A DNA stretch of 64,000 nt from positions 15,526,953-15,590,952 of the forward strand of contig NC_088324.1 of the NCBI RefSeq assembly GCF_910592395.1. Direction: 5' to 3'. Of this stretch, positions 33,093 through 48,000 are shown in pieces (within the stretch, counting starts at the first letter, position 1; every line of letters starts with the position of its first letter). The position numbers and the translations under genes are program-made. The DNA is from Lineus longissimus. Lineage: Eukaryota > Nemertea > Pilidiophora > Heteronemertea > Lineidae. Under the pieces are notes generated by a model, which was not told the origin of the DNA, did no database searches, and worked only from the letters and a program-made list of their open reading frames with translations.

Positions 33093-36000
33093 GTAAGTTT
33101 TCGTATTCTTAGCGAGGTTTTTTTACTGGATTCAGGATATTTTCCCAATTTATCGATTCAGTCTTATAAAAGGTAGCCTTAGGCCTAAGTTAGCAGTAAA
33201 TACTATCTATACAGACTGTGGCATAACCAATGAGTCATTTTATTGTTCGTTGAACTATCTTATTTTTCGATGAGGATTTGCTGGAAAGTGTCTTGGCAGT
33301 TTGAAATCACCTCGATATAGATGTCGTAACGATACTTTGATCCTCCCGAGACCTGAGTTTTCTCAAATCTTCTCAGTTTTGTTTACCCGCCTCTTGTTAG
33401 TTGATTAGCTCTATTTTAAACATATACATGTTGTACGTTTTTTATTCACAAAAATTGGTATATTTCCCAAAGGTCATCGCACCGTTCTCGTCACATGCGG
33501 CATCTATCCACCTTAAAAAAAAAGGGTCATGTGGCGTAATCCTCAGCATCACACAGATTCCCCTATGAATCGCCAGGAAGCTCCGTTCATAGATTTTTAC
33601 TTTAGTCTGATTTTCTGCCCGCCATTCCAGTCATTCATAGTTTTACCACATCTACGTTTAAGCTCATGATTGCCCTTTTCTTCTTTACAATTACCAGCAA
33701 AGTTCTACTCTTCGACTTCGTTCCTTACTTCTCAATATAACAATGTTCTGACTAGTATCATACCTGCCCGATTCCTCTACCTCTCACACCAGATCATGAG
33801 CAGGCTTGACGTCGAGGCGGACACGTCCAACATCAGCATATTAACTAATTTTCTCAGCATTAATGGTTCCTTTAATTCTCTTCTTTATCATCTTCTGCAT
33901 TCAGCGTTCGTGTCCTGTGTACGATATCCAGTAGTGGTGAAGATGAAGGTGTTCTGAATCGTTATAGATACTTAATACATAATTAAATATCATATCGTCT
34001 ATCCTCGGACCTGTCATCAATACTCAAGACACCCTTCACACCAGATGACTTTACCACCAGACACGTCCACCACTTTCCTTCAGCAGTACATTAACATCTC
34101 CTCTCAGTATTATTGGCTATACTTTAATACTTAGTCAATTAGTCAAGCCGTTTTCCGCCATTACTCGCCATCTTTGATAAAAGCACGTGTTAATGGATCC
34201 GTGAGTGACACTTAGACTTAATGCATGCAATCAATGGGACATTCTCCTAACACCCCCTTGGCGGATATCACGCAGTCTCTTGGTGGTCCTTTGCCCTTTT
34301 CATGCCTAGGCCAGTCTCGAAGAAGAATGATACCTTCTGCTGTTTATAAATGGACCAAAAAGCTAGGGAAATGGTGGATCATGAAAAGCAGTACGCTTTT
34401 GGCTTATCCAGCCAAGAAAAGGTTGAATAAAGGCTTGTGGTTGGTGTTTGGCTGTGGCATACAACCAGTAGGCCCCTGAGAAAGGTGTTGTCTACTTGCA
34501 TCTCTATCAACATCAACCCCGTTTGAGTACATGCGAGTGGTGACAAAAAGTGGCATGACAGATATCATTGCTCGTTAGAACAGTGTCAACAAAATATGAA
34601 TTAGAACATAAAAGGCAGAAAGCTGGCAACTAGTTCATCACACTCTCGTCGGCTTTCTGCCCACGAGGTCTCGAGAAACCAAAAATAGATGTAAACATAT
34701 GGAAGATCTAAGGGTAGAGGAATCTGTTCGTTTTAATCAACTAAAATGTACAAAGTGTCCTACTCTCACTAAGATATACAGCTGACCATCAGACAAATTA
34801 CAACGTGACCAAGAGCGAGGAGTTTTATCTCTTCTTCAGATCCCACAACTCAATTATTATATGTCCCATTACATCCCTCTGTCAGCCCACCATTCCTCGG
34901 AAGCTAAGAATATCCAAAGTTGTCAATTACTGAATGTAGCACATCTAAGAATAAGGGAATCTGCAAGTTTCAATCTACTAAAAGGTTAAAGAAGTGGGCG
35001 CATTGTGATAAGCAGAAGTAAATGGATGTTGAGCTCGGGGGACTTTGCGCTGAGTAGTAACCGCAAGTTAGCTAACAGGCAGAGAAGATGCAGCATCGGG
35101 CTGACTGAATGTGGCCTATTTTTGGCCCATTCGTGCCCTTACACGGCGACATATGACCAACTTTTCCGAAGCGTATCTCGCAGAAAAGGAAGGTTCGAGT
35201 CAGTTATAGGTGACACATGTGCGTACGCTTCGTGCCGTGGTGAAGCCTTTTCATTATTCGGAAAGGTTAGCTTTGTTTTAGTTGGTCATTTAAAGGTTGC
35301 TGCACCTTATACATGCTTCCCGAAATTGGTGGCTTGCATTGGAACTAACTTTTTCCCCCGTGTCCGTCATCAAAGGCATTCAAGTGTGTTGGTCAACCAT
35401 GACTATCTCCTTTGTCCCTTCACCATAAGGCCTAGTTTCCTCTTATGACATCATTATTTCGGACACTCAGCGCCCCATTTCTGGAAAGGTGTATACAGGC
35501 CCTTGGCAAAATTTCAGGTGTTCGTTTTTAGACTGATCCGAACTCCTTCTCCTTGGTTGATTACAGCTTTCTAGGCTTATTCAGGTAAACTCTCGTGTAC
35601 CAGTCATGGCGAGCAGAATCATGAGAACAAATCAAGAGAGAAGGACAGCTAGCTGTCATCATCACAAACACAGCTTGCTTCCCAAAGCATTCAAATCTCC
35701 ATCTTATTCTTTTGTCCAAAATCCGCCAATTATTTCTCTAATGAATTTTAGTCAATGGGTAAATTGATGATTCTGAAGGTTCCTCTTAGATTCTCTATTA
35801 TCCTATAGTAATCAGAAAACCAATTAAGAGTGATTATAGCAGTTTCAGAGATCGTTAACAAATGGTTATAGTAGTGATTTCGTAATGTACAAAAGGAGAC
35901 CCTATGATTTGGCACCGCTCATTGTTGTTATGTTATGTCACGTATTTCACTAATTCAATGGGACGCTGATAGATTGTCATTTTACTGTTACCTAGACGTG

Positions 36001-39000
36001 TATGTCCTATATAGAGCAATGAATGTTGAGAGATTCGTCATTAGGCTAGATCCGCTTGTTGCAGACACCGTAATTTACGTGGCGTGGACTTTCGTGAAGA
36101 ACTGGTGGTGGTTGCCCTTGGTTGAGGCCACTCAGCCCGGTGATACTGGAACCGAGGCACCATTTACATTCACCAATAATTCCATACCAACAGGGCCAGA
36201 GAATGTACACATTAGAGTACGTAAGCTGAGTATACACCGGTGGTAGTTGAGCCTACTCCAGCTTGTTGATGCTTGTGCCCTGTCCAAGCCCTTTAATCCC
36301 ATCGCTGACCACTCAAACCCTTTCACAGTGATTGCCAAGAGAGAGCTCGAGAGAGCACTACGACAACATCTACCACTCAGCCTCTCCATTAACTCTTGAT
36401 GGCTAAACTAACACTGAACCACTTTGTTCACGTAATAGGTGCGTGCTTCTAATAGACATTACGGTTATGGATTGACATTGAAAATTGCCAGGTGTACATG
36501 GTGTCACAAAATGAACTTGAGAGGCTAAACCAAGAGGTTATACCAAAAGCATTGTTTATGTGATACAGAATGGCATTGAAGAAGGGTAAAGAGTTTCTCA
36601 AAAAGCGACACCCATTCGCAGACATTTGCCATCTCTGTTGTTAACCATTTGCTATTACACCCGGGTGCTTCTAATACTGAGACAAATGCTTATTGACTGA
36701 CCTTGAAGGAAGCCAGATACAGGATGCCTGAAATCACTAAACCGATCTCAACGCCAACACCCCAAGTTTATGTGTTAGTAGTACAGGTTCATTGTAACTG
36801 TAATACATTGACACTGGGAATGGCCAGGCATACAGGTTGTCCCAAAAGAAGCTGAGAGAGACCCACCATGCGTGACAGCGACTGCATATTTACATTCAGA
36901 ATAGCCAGTTCCTGTCAATGCATCGATTGGACCTCACCACGACCAGAAAGCCAACCTTCACGGTGGCACTCCTGGGAGTGTACCAAAGACAATCAGGTCT
37001 ATCATTATTTGGTTTCCGAGTGTATCGACAGTTATCGTATAGGGTCGGTAACTTATGTGTCAAAATGTTTTATAGCAGGTTTTCGCACCTCATAGTTATT
37101 GAATAGACTGATAAAGAGCAGGTGTTAGTTACATCTCTGTGATATCGTCTTTTATTGAGATAGCATCCTTTTTTGCTGCGCCTTTTAAAAACTTCTCGAT
37201 TAAATCACAAAAGTCACATTGTAGCTGAAAGGTCAACATGATAAAAGTTAAAAAATGCTCGGTTGCTGTTTGGTAGCATGGAGGCCTTTACCTTTTGCGC
37301 TTTCGAAAACAATGGCATTAGACAAAAGACTGGAAAAACTGGGGAAAGCTTTTTTGTGCATTCTATTAGCTATAGCTTTTAACTCCTGTAAAATCTAGAC
37401 AAAAACTCCACATTTTTTAAAGAGTATGTCCAACGCTAATGTACTTCCTTAAGCTAATGCATAAACTGTTTTTGTCAAAAGTTGCTGAATAAAATGCAAC
37501 AACAAATAAACTTATACCTTTTGCTCGACAAATATTTTTTGAGCTGAATGCTTTCGTTAGCTGTGTATTTATGAGTTTTAAAAACTCGCAGGCTTTCTGC
37601 TGTTGCTCAAAATACAAAAATATGGTTTTTGAGGGAAAGACTTTTCCATGGCATAGATCCATAATTGACTCAGAACCATTTGTGTTATTAACAAAGTGCT
37701 AATGCGTTGCAAGAAAAAAAATCACCTGGTATTTTAATATTGCGACAAAGTACTGAAAATGCATTAGCCGCATGCATTCATATTCAATTTGCACGGATAA
37801 GCTAGTAAATAATAGGATGACAATTACGTCCCAACTCAAATTGGACCAATGCACATGCATCGCGTACATTGAATGAAGTGCGTTATGTGCACTGAAATGT
37901 ATTGATTTTGCAAGCATGAAATACATTAGAAAACACATGTCACCTCGAAGTAAAACCTATACGCTATGTGCACTGAATGTACGTGGCGCACTGATCTTTT
38001 AACCATGGAATGCATAAGGGTTGGGACACGAAGAATTGTATTATGCGACTATAGACGATATGCTTAATATAAAATGTAACATTTATCTAATAAAATGGCT
38101 TCTCTAAGAGCATCCGCCTACATGTCAAATTTTAATTGTCTGCTAATGTTTACCTGTTCTATCCATTTGATAACAATGTACATTGTTTACTTTTAATGTC
38201 GATGGATGAATTATAATCTAATGCCATTACCGTCTGCGTGTTGTATAGAATTAGCTGATTGATTAATTGAATTTAAATTCACTCACTAGTTCTTCTCCCA
38301 AAGCAATTGAAATCATTGCACAGTACAACCATCCCAAGCTTTCAGAGAAATTTCCTTCAGCTCTGTCGGTTGAGTGCCTGTCGTGTCAACATCAGTGTCT
38401 TTGGTTCGAATCCTGTGTTCTCAGTCAGGAAAGGTGGTTTAAAGGATGGTTGTGATACTAAGTGAGCATAATCTGTATCTTCTTGACATCTAACCCCACT
38501 TCTAGACATCGTCGAGGTGTGAGGGCACAACACCCTCAAGCATAGAGAGTATGTGATGGTGAGCGAGCTTGTGGGGAAATCTAAAAGTCGGTGGAGTGCT
38601 TCTCGTGTCAAACCTTTAGGGTTTGGGGTCGAACCCCGAATGACTACACATGTAGTTTCATTCGACCTACGGCATCGAAAAACATCATTTAGGCAGATGA
38701 TATCTCTTTGTTGACCAAGTCGTAAATCATTATCTGTCACTTGGGTTGCCTTAAACTTGTCACTCAAAATCCATCACAAAAAAACTCAATTCAGAAATCA
38801 CCAAAATCTGCCGACATCTGACAAGTGACACCTGATGATAAATAATTTTTTCTCGATCACTTTGTTGTACAACCATCTGCCCTTGGCGTGCCGACGCTGT
38901 TTTTACGTTTGCCCGGGGCGACGGCTGCTGTGGCGGCACGTCGTCATGTTTACCGCCCCATCTTGGGTAAACAACGCGGTGCATCTAAAAAGAGAATCGT

Positions 39001-42000
39001 CTCTGATGACGCCACTTGCTTTCATTAAAAATACTATCTGAGGGACAATGTAAGCTTTTCTTCACATCCATTAAGGTCATCATACCCCATTCATACAGAC
39101 AATCGCAAATTTGCTTACTCAGAAAAGCCATTTTACATGAAATTACACTCAAATTAAATTGGCTTAGTTTTGCTTTTGGACGGTTCTTGTGTTTGTTCGC
39201 TGTCGTTTGTGGGCTATCCCCTTGTTGACTGACTTATTAGAACAACATCAATGCATTAAAGCTCGTTCTGACGATTCCAAACTAACTTGAGCGAAACAGG
39301 TGTGCATTTTCGACATGAAATAGCCATCAAAAGGCTCTCAAAAGAAAATGCATTTCATACCGACCAATATCAACAGATTTGTACTACACGAACTATACGA
39401 AATCGTAAGTGCACATTACTGTTTTTTGGTCAAGCAATGGTGAATTCAAAAGACGCATTTAATTTCATAAACACAAGGACTTTCAAAACAGTACATTATA
39501 TTTGTTATTTCATCAAAAGGTATGAAGTTTTTGGCTCTTCCTTAACTGAAAGACGGTGCCGTGTTTATAATGCAAGAATAATAGGAATACATTAGTAGTA
39601 GAAAGGAAGTGCATAAGATGTTTTTGGTATCTAAAGGATCTCAAAGTTCCCTAATGGTCTAATAAGGCTCTGTTTGATCAGCTAAAAGGGACAGAAAAAG
39701 GAAAGGTGTTTATTGACCCCTCTTGTCCTCGTTTACCCTCTCTTTCGATTAGTAGTCCAATTATTGTCGTAAATGATTCCGGCAAGTTTAGTTTGCACTT
39801 ATCCATCAGACCAACAGAGTGTCACATGAGGAAGAGGCACCGTCCAAAACGGTTTACAATCATTACTTCGACCGCTTTTGGATAGTCTCGTACTTGGATG
39901 GCGATATCATTCTATAAGGTAGGCGTTAAGGAAGATCCAAATTCAAACACGGACGAATGAAGAACGCCTCCTGCAAGCTCAGGATGCGAGGAATTAGGCT
40001 TTCTACCGCATCCAGGTACTTTCCCGAGTGAAGATGCTGTCTTGTTCAGTGTCTGGAACACTAGATGCAGCAGGTAGGACTGATAAAACCGAGGCTGTTC
40101 CTTTGCAGCTCTTCTCACAAATGACCACCTCCCCACTACTGCAATTTTCTCAGCGGCCAAAACACGTCTGCAACGAAAAATCAAAATATTGGTGTTTTTA
40201 AAGCATGTCAGTATTGATGTGATTTCCCCAAAACATACAATCGATCATCAAACACCCTTGAGAATGTGTATTAATTTGCCATTCTTCTGTGTTTGAGCCA
40301 GAATTCCAGAGGGGGTCGCCAGTTTGGATACGGCCCATCTCACCTTGTGTTGGCTTTTCCAAACCCTCATCAATCATTTCATGGGAACAGCGCACTTTTT
40401 CTGGCATATTCAACCTTATCCCTTGGGTCCTTTTCCATATGCTTTAACATTGATGGAATGCAACTGAAGGCTTCTGGGAACGGGCTGGCTGTAATTTAGG
40501 TCGTCAGGTTTTGAAGACTAGAAGCACGTGAAACTTGCGGAAACTGTTGATGCAGTGGCGAATCAAGAAAGAAAACGTCAGACAAAAAGCTCCCTTGAAT
40601 AAAATCGGGTCATTCTTTGTTTCAGCTGTTTCTGTGAGTTTGCTTTTTCCTTGCTTTTAGTCGTCTTTTCAATTTTTTCTGCGTTCGACATATTTTGGTC
40701 TGTTTACACGTCAACAGAATCCACATATCTAGCACATGTTATCGCTGTTGTGACCAACAAGAGAGCAACACCTGTTCCTGCTCAACTGGTCCACACTTAT
40801 CACTTCATGAAACCAGCCCTTTGCCGTACGTACCGATCGTCCGTCTTCAGCCGATTCCGGATCCTCATTTTGCGATCAGCCACTTATCTAATATTGATTA
40901 TCTGTATAGAGAAACACGTTATGAGATAATTACAATTTGTGCTTCCTCAATTTACAACCACCCGGACACAATTGCCGCTTGTTCGGCTGGTAATTCGTCG
41001 GCGTTCGCTGCTGCATACTAAACGGATGTCCTATCGTGTGGTCAGGCTCAATGAAAGTAGTCCGATAGCAATTGATCTTTTACCGCACTACTTTTGGATG
41101 TGATGACGCTGGTTCTGAATGTCTCAGGGTAACTCTTCTCATTGACCATCTGTAAACTGTTGTGATATACTCGCCATATTTTTAGGTCAGCGTTCCATAG
41201 CCTCGGGAGTGAAAATGCCCTTGGATTTCAGGTAGCATGAAACTTCTGCTCTCTCTGATGGATCACCATAGATGTTGTTGGATACCGTAACAACTTTAAT
41301 CATAAATGTACATCCACCCAACTTCTATAGCTCGAACTCTCTCACAGAGCACTTAGCATCAATTGTTTTCCAAACGTAATACGGTTTATTTTCAAGCTGT
41401 TCAGGGCCATTACTGGCATTGCTATCAACGGTAGGCCATTAATGTAATTGTTTACCAATGAGACTATAAATGCCATTGGGTCATAATCGATCTAGTTTAC
41501 AGAGAAGACAATTTTTTTTATACATATCACATAGTTTAGACATGTCAGATACAATGTGACCTATCCCTCCCTGCAAATCACAAAGTATTGGGGACGACTT
41601 GGCAATCGGTTGAATCACTTTCAAGTCTGTGATCATTCAATAAAATGCATTTTGCTGACTATGTTCAGCAGTTTAGTGATTGTAGGAAGCATCACCGTTT
41701 ATAGTGCTTGCGGCACCACAACTGTAAACAAACAATCATGCCTCTTCAGTGTCGACCATCTCAAACATATGAAACCGAAACCATGCGTATGTTTTGAAAA
41801 CGATAACACTTCCTCGTTTCTCGTTGCCTTAATGTGCCAGCTTTGGAACCAATGTAGGGGCATAGGCTACAGCACTAGGTTGCCAGTTATGCCCCCAGAA
41901 AGGAATTAAAATATATATTAATTGCCAATTTGGTACGATTATTTCAGTTGAGTAACGAACGCAAACAAACCTCCCAATTTGCGACCTGAGAGATAATAAG

Positions 42001-45000
42001 CCAGGAATGAAATTAGTCGCCATATTCCAATTAGGCCAAGCCAGATCAGCTCAGCTTAGTCGTGAGCCAAAACACCGACCGGGGGTCCCACTCAAAAATT
42101 GGCTAAAAACTGATCAAGAGTGATCATTAGCGACTTACTACTAATGAAAAAGTCGCCTAAATCCATCGGGTGTCCGCAATTAATTCACTGTGGCGAGATG
42201 GCACGTTCATTAATAAAGGCTTAGGCCTAGCGACTGCCAATCAGACTTAGATTGACCATTAGGACACCAGACACCACTAAGGGCCACTTTAGCTGGGTTT
42301 AATGGGCATTCTTTTGCATTTTTTCATGAATTTAGTGGATTTTGGTTTGTCATGTTGTGGTGAAGTGCCTAGATAAACACCGTAACTATAAATCTCGATT
42401 TTAGGTACCATTCAGGTTGTGTGAGTGTTCTCAAACAGCGATCCAAAGAACTATTGTGGGAGGATGATAATTAGCTCGAAAGGCCAAGATTTCCGATCTG
42501 TTGCAAGTTAGAAACATTGCTGGAGATAACACGGGGAGATACCAATTCACTGTTAACCATTAGCAAGTAAAAAAAGTAAAAAACACACAATCGTAACAAT
42601 GACTTCGATAGTTTTGGGACATTCACAAGCAAAATGTTGTTACAGCGGAAGTGTCTCGGTATACTAGAAACCTTATATTAGGCTATAAGCACCAATGATA
42701 ATACACATAGCTCACTCAATGGGAAAATGTCGTAAAAATTCCAGAGGTCCTCCTCAATTTGTGGACATGGATTTTAACTCCCGAAGTGGTGTCATTGGGT
42801 GCACGGAATCCAACTGTTCCTGCCCAGCAGACCAAATATCTTTTACCATACAATGGGACCATCAAGTTGAGGAAGCATTCAAGCTCAACAAACTCAAGCT
42901 TACCACATGACCGAAACAAATACCTCTGCTCTCACACAATTGCTATCAATTGGCATGCCAGAATTGAAATAAGCATACGATCAAAGTTTAAATCACCTTA
43001 CGTAATACATGAGATCACTGGCAGTGACTAAACTCTCTGTCAATACCTTACTCCATATAATATGCCACTGCTGTCAATACCATAATGTTACTTTTACTCC
43101 ATCAAAGAAACAACTTAGCTGATAAATTTTCTGTCTTATTTCGGTTTCTAAAACACCTCGCTTTTGATGGTTTGTATTGGCAGATGACTCACAAATAGCC
43201 ATAGAAATATGTCGAACACAAGTCACATTGTACATGCATTATGCACTTCTTAACTATAGTGATGGAACTGATAAAAAACTACTATGTAAGAGACGCAGCG
43301 TTCCTTTTAAGAGAAAGAGAGAAGAGTATTGAAAAATCCTCGCTAATGTCTCCTGGTGAGCAAGGAGGGTTAGAAATACGTCGGCACGTAAGTCTCGCTG
43401 CTAATGTAACACTTAGCTAGATCAAAGGCGGCAGGCTCTAAAAGGAAAACTAGCATTTAGCTTAGTGCCATGTATACTGGAGTCAAAACATTAGGGTATC
43501 ACCAGGAAGAACTGTGAAGTTGCTTGTCAAAAACCTTAAGGTATCACTAGGTACAGCAATGGGGCAGTTGGTCAATCAAGTACATTAGGGTATCACTAGG
43601 TACAGCAATGGGGCAGTTGGTCAAGTACATTAGGGTATCACTAGGTACAGCAATGGGGCAGTTGGTCAAGTACATTAGGGTATCACTAGGTACAGCAATG
43701 GGGCAGTTGGTCAAGTACATTAGGGTATCACTAGGTACAGCAATGGGGCAGTTGGTCAAGTACATTAGGGTATCACTAGGTACAGCAATGGGGCAGTTGG
43801 TCAAGTACATTAGGGTATCACTAGGTACAGCAATGGGGCAGTTGGTCAATCAAGTACATTAGGGTATCACTAGGTAGAGCCTCATCCAGAAAAAGGCCAA
43901 GCTCACATCCATCGCTTTATACACGTGTAACGCATTTAAGTTTCCATATCACATCCACATCCAGGTAACTATTTCCAACAATTAGTATTGAGTTTAATGA
44001 AATCGTTCTCTCTTTAAAACCTTTTGAAGTTATAACTCGTTAATTTCGCCAAGAACAAAAACACAAATTGAGAGACCATTAAAAAGTTTATAATGGGGAA
44101 TTCGAAATTCACCCACCCTCTCGAGTGCAATAGTAACTCCATTTAGTTCCAACGTTTTATGCCATTAATGCGGAATTTAATGAGGAAAATTGAAGGAAAT
44201 TAATGCAATGGACAGCGATCGTTACAGACGTGCTTTAACGCGCTAATTGCCGTCTTTTGTAAGTCGATATCAGGGTATTGAGATAGAAGCATTGACAGTG
44301 AAACACTTGTCAGAGGGGAAGGGACACTCTAAGATGAACGCCGTGTGTACAGCGTTAATGCCATTACTAGAGATTGATCTGGTCCAGTAAGAGGGGAAGG
44401 GAAGAAGAGGATTTAAGGTACACTTGTATCTCACTCACTAATCTAATTGGAGAGGTTCTGTATTACATGGAGGGACCATTAGTATGGTGATGTCGCACGG
44501 GAGGCTCGAGCCTGAGGCGATACCGAAACACTCCGTATAATACGAGCGACTCGGTGCTGGATTTGGTGCAGTTATCGACACTCTCAAAGCAGTTGCATCG
44601 TTCAAACTTATGTTGATATATCCTAGAATTGATAACATCGAGACTTCAGACTCGAGTGCAGTGGTCGTCTTGCTGTACTTATTTTCAAACTACGGCCAAT
44701 GCAAACTTTGCCTGAAAGTTTTCAGTTCTTTCTCATGAGAGGATATATGACCATAAACGACCTTTCCTCATCCCACAGATCACGACTATTGTCAACGATG
44801 CATGTATCGGACTACAAAGTACTATGATTGTGATAATGACGCTTCGGGTATCAACATCTCTTTATTTACGATCAAGGGCAGCGCTGAAACAATTGCAAAA
44901 ATACCACAGTGCCGAAGGCTTCGTCAGAAAGATCGAATCATTTCTAGCAAATTCTCTCCTGTGTAAGTCCCTGTAGTGAGGCAGAGGGTATCTGCTGGTA

Positions 45001-48000
45001 ACATAATGGTGATCCGAAACTTTCCACAGCAGAATTCTTTATCCGCCAAAACAATTAGCATCAAATCTGCTGGCACACCTTGTTTCAAATATGACACGTT
45101 TCTCAATGACATTTTCTTCAGGTATGGTTCCTATCACCAAATTGGCAGAATTACAATGAGAATATCATTATATGGACATTTCAGTATGCTTCAGTGGAGC
45201 TTTATTAAGTCTTTGTGAAGCCTAGAACCACCCTCACAAGACCAAAGCCAACAGTAACTCATCTACACCAAATGTCATCTATGTAAGTCTAAGTTTGGAT
45301 GAAGCGGTCTGAAGTCATATTCAAGTGGACTTGACCCGACCTCCTGTGCATTTTCTACACATATTCCACGAGCATCCTTGTTCAACTTTGGTTAGACCGA
45401 ACGCGAGAGATAACCGTGACGGAGAACATATTTTGGGCATTGTTTTGGGTGACCCGCCGTGGGTTTTAGCCAGCCCACAATAACTATCGAAAACGGTAAA
45501 TCAAATTCTTAAACGGTTATTACTTGAGATTGTGTGGGAGAAAGGAGTCTAGCCTGCTGTGCGGTGTTGTTAGCTCGTGTTTGGATGGGATGTCTTGGCT
45601 TTAGTGGTTTTAATTAGGTGTAAAGGTGAGTGAAAATAGGGTTAGCTGGGCTCGCTAATTGGGCAATGGTGAATAGAAATTCCGAGGAATAAGCCTAAAT
45701 ATCATTCTGTTTACCGCATTTTGCTCAATTTCTATTTACAAGTGAGGATGCATCTGAATGTACTTTTCTGTTACTAGTATTTCCAACTTCAATCGTGGTG
45801 GATTATCCCCTGGATATTTCACCGCCAAAAGTACAGTCACACATCCCCCCAACCTCAGGGTAACCTGCAGACAAGTATAACATTATTTCCTCAGGGTAAC
45901 AGACAGACATATCCGATCAATGGCTTCACCCGGTGTAAAAAAAGTCGGCATTAGCAAATTGGATCTCAGTGTTAAGAGACAGCATCAATTTGTGTAATGG
46001 ATTGCTATTTTGTAATTAGAACATTGTAGATTATGAAAGGCTGACCTTCAATTTGGAGCAGAGAACATTAATAAGCCCCTGACGCTCTGTCTACCCTTTC
46101 TTAGCTACTGCTGAAGTGTTAAGTCTGATGATAACCTCCACCATAATCAATATTATCAGACTATAAGAACTTTCTCTCGTATTCCTTGAAGAACAATGAC
46201 ATTGTGACAGCATTCCCTATCACACAGTCTCCATGCTCTCATGGTATCTTTTCTATTCTGGACATAAGACAGTATTTCCGACAGTTACATTGCTCGGTTA
46301 GGTAAAATTGCTATGAAATCATCACCTCGCCCACTTCAGATGGTTTCAGCTTTGAATGTGTAGGTTCCAATACTGATCAAGTGTTCGGGAGCTTGGGCTT
46401 AATGATGGAAGAGGAAGCCTACCATGGTAACAGCAATCGTGTCTTTCAAGTGATCACATTCCGACAGTCCTCACGCCATTGTTAAAGAATATTATGGTAA
46501 CGGAGTCACCATCGGTTCTGTTTATTTGGTACACTTTTCTATTTACGTCCCATGCTGAGCTCAAGATGGGCGTACTTGAATACAGCTTGACATTATTCTT
46601 CCAACAACAGATTTTATGTTCCAAAATCAGTTTTTATCACTAAAACACTTTGCTGTTGATATTATAGTTTCAGCGAGTTATTGCTTCTTGCTAATTATTG
46701 GTCTCTTAGCGCATGGTGATGGGATTTTTTTTCTATTTCTTCACTCGTCGTAGGACACCCGATTCGCGTGACATCCTTCTCATTAAGTTTTTTCCCTTTT
46801 TTGTTTGTATTCTGTTTAAATTTGCTGCGTGTCTGTTGGATATTTACTGCGAGCCTGTTGGATACTTGTGTTCAAACGTGAAAACGGATTATGTCACGTG
46901 ATAGACGCTGTGAGATCACGTGAGAAAGACGTGCTTCGACTTGGTGGCGAGATCTTGAGATAAGATGACCACGTCGGATGCCATGTTGTTGAAACTCTTT
47001 GTAGTGATGAGTGCCTCCTTTTGCTTGACATGTGGAAATGCTGAATCTACGGAAAACATTCCACATTACGTCATACTGTAAGTTTCAAGAAGGGACCACT
47101 TTTCCCAGCAACATGTCCTAATGACACAATTTTCACCTGCGCTTCGAAGCAAAATTTGTCAACCGCTCATCATCTTGGAACGGAAATAACACACAAGAGT
47201 TTAAATATAACCAACTCAATTATAAATTCTCCCAGAGTGAATTTGCCATAATGGCATAACCAAATTGAAACTGCTCACCTATTATGAGAGTTTAAGTGGT
47301 TCTCTAGTGAGAACTTGTACCCCTAATAAGACTAATGGGCTTGGGCTGCATTGTCATTCTACGTCTCATCCGCCTTAATTGGCTGGACGGGGCCAATAAG
47401 CAACTCTCGCATGTGCTATGGCGCTACGTCTAATTAAAGCGAAACCTCCCAGGATTAGCTGGTTGGACATGGAAGTGCATGTTCCCATCACGCACCTCAC
47501 TTCGTGTCGCTTACGTCAATGAAGACTTCCTGTGTTTTGTTGTCAGTGTTGCAGGGGACGGGGCGTCTGCTCGTGCTCCTATGTTGCCAAACAGACTGAT
47601 CAGTCACACTTATTCATGATGTGCAACAAATTAAGAAGTAGTCAAAGTTCAACGTAGTCTCCAGGCTCCCTTCCAGAAGCATCTTTGGTGCACTTAGAAT
47701 AAGACGGGGTGTCCCTGGTTGCGACTTTGCCAACAAGATGTTGTCATGATCGTCCGCCATGGTGCTCACCATCCGTTTCCGTTGTCCTGGCCATTAATGA
47801 GGAAACTTTCGCTGCCAAGTTCTATGAACCACAATAATGGCGGTGGTAGCGCCAAGGCAAATTTCCTCCTATTCTTGCTGACACGGAATCCTTCATTTCG
47901 CACACCATCCCACTGTCTTTACTGTGAGTCTATTTCACATAAGTTCGCACTGAATTTGCTATACATTTGCCTGCGCAGAATGTACGGGTGCTTTAACAAC

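Noticed and set aside
43547-43862. Repetitive open frames on both strands with a 15-residue period.
   Set aside because: Artefacts of the 45-bp minisatellite; there is no start or splice context.
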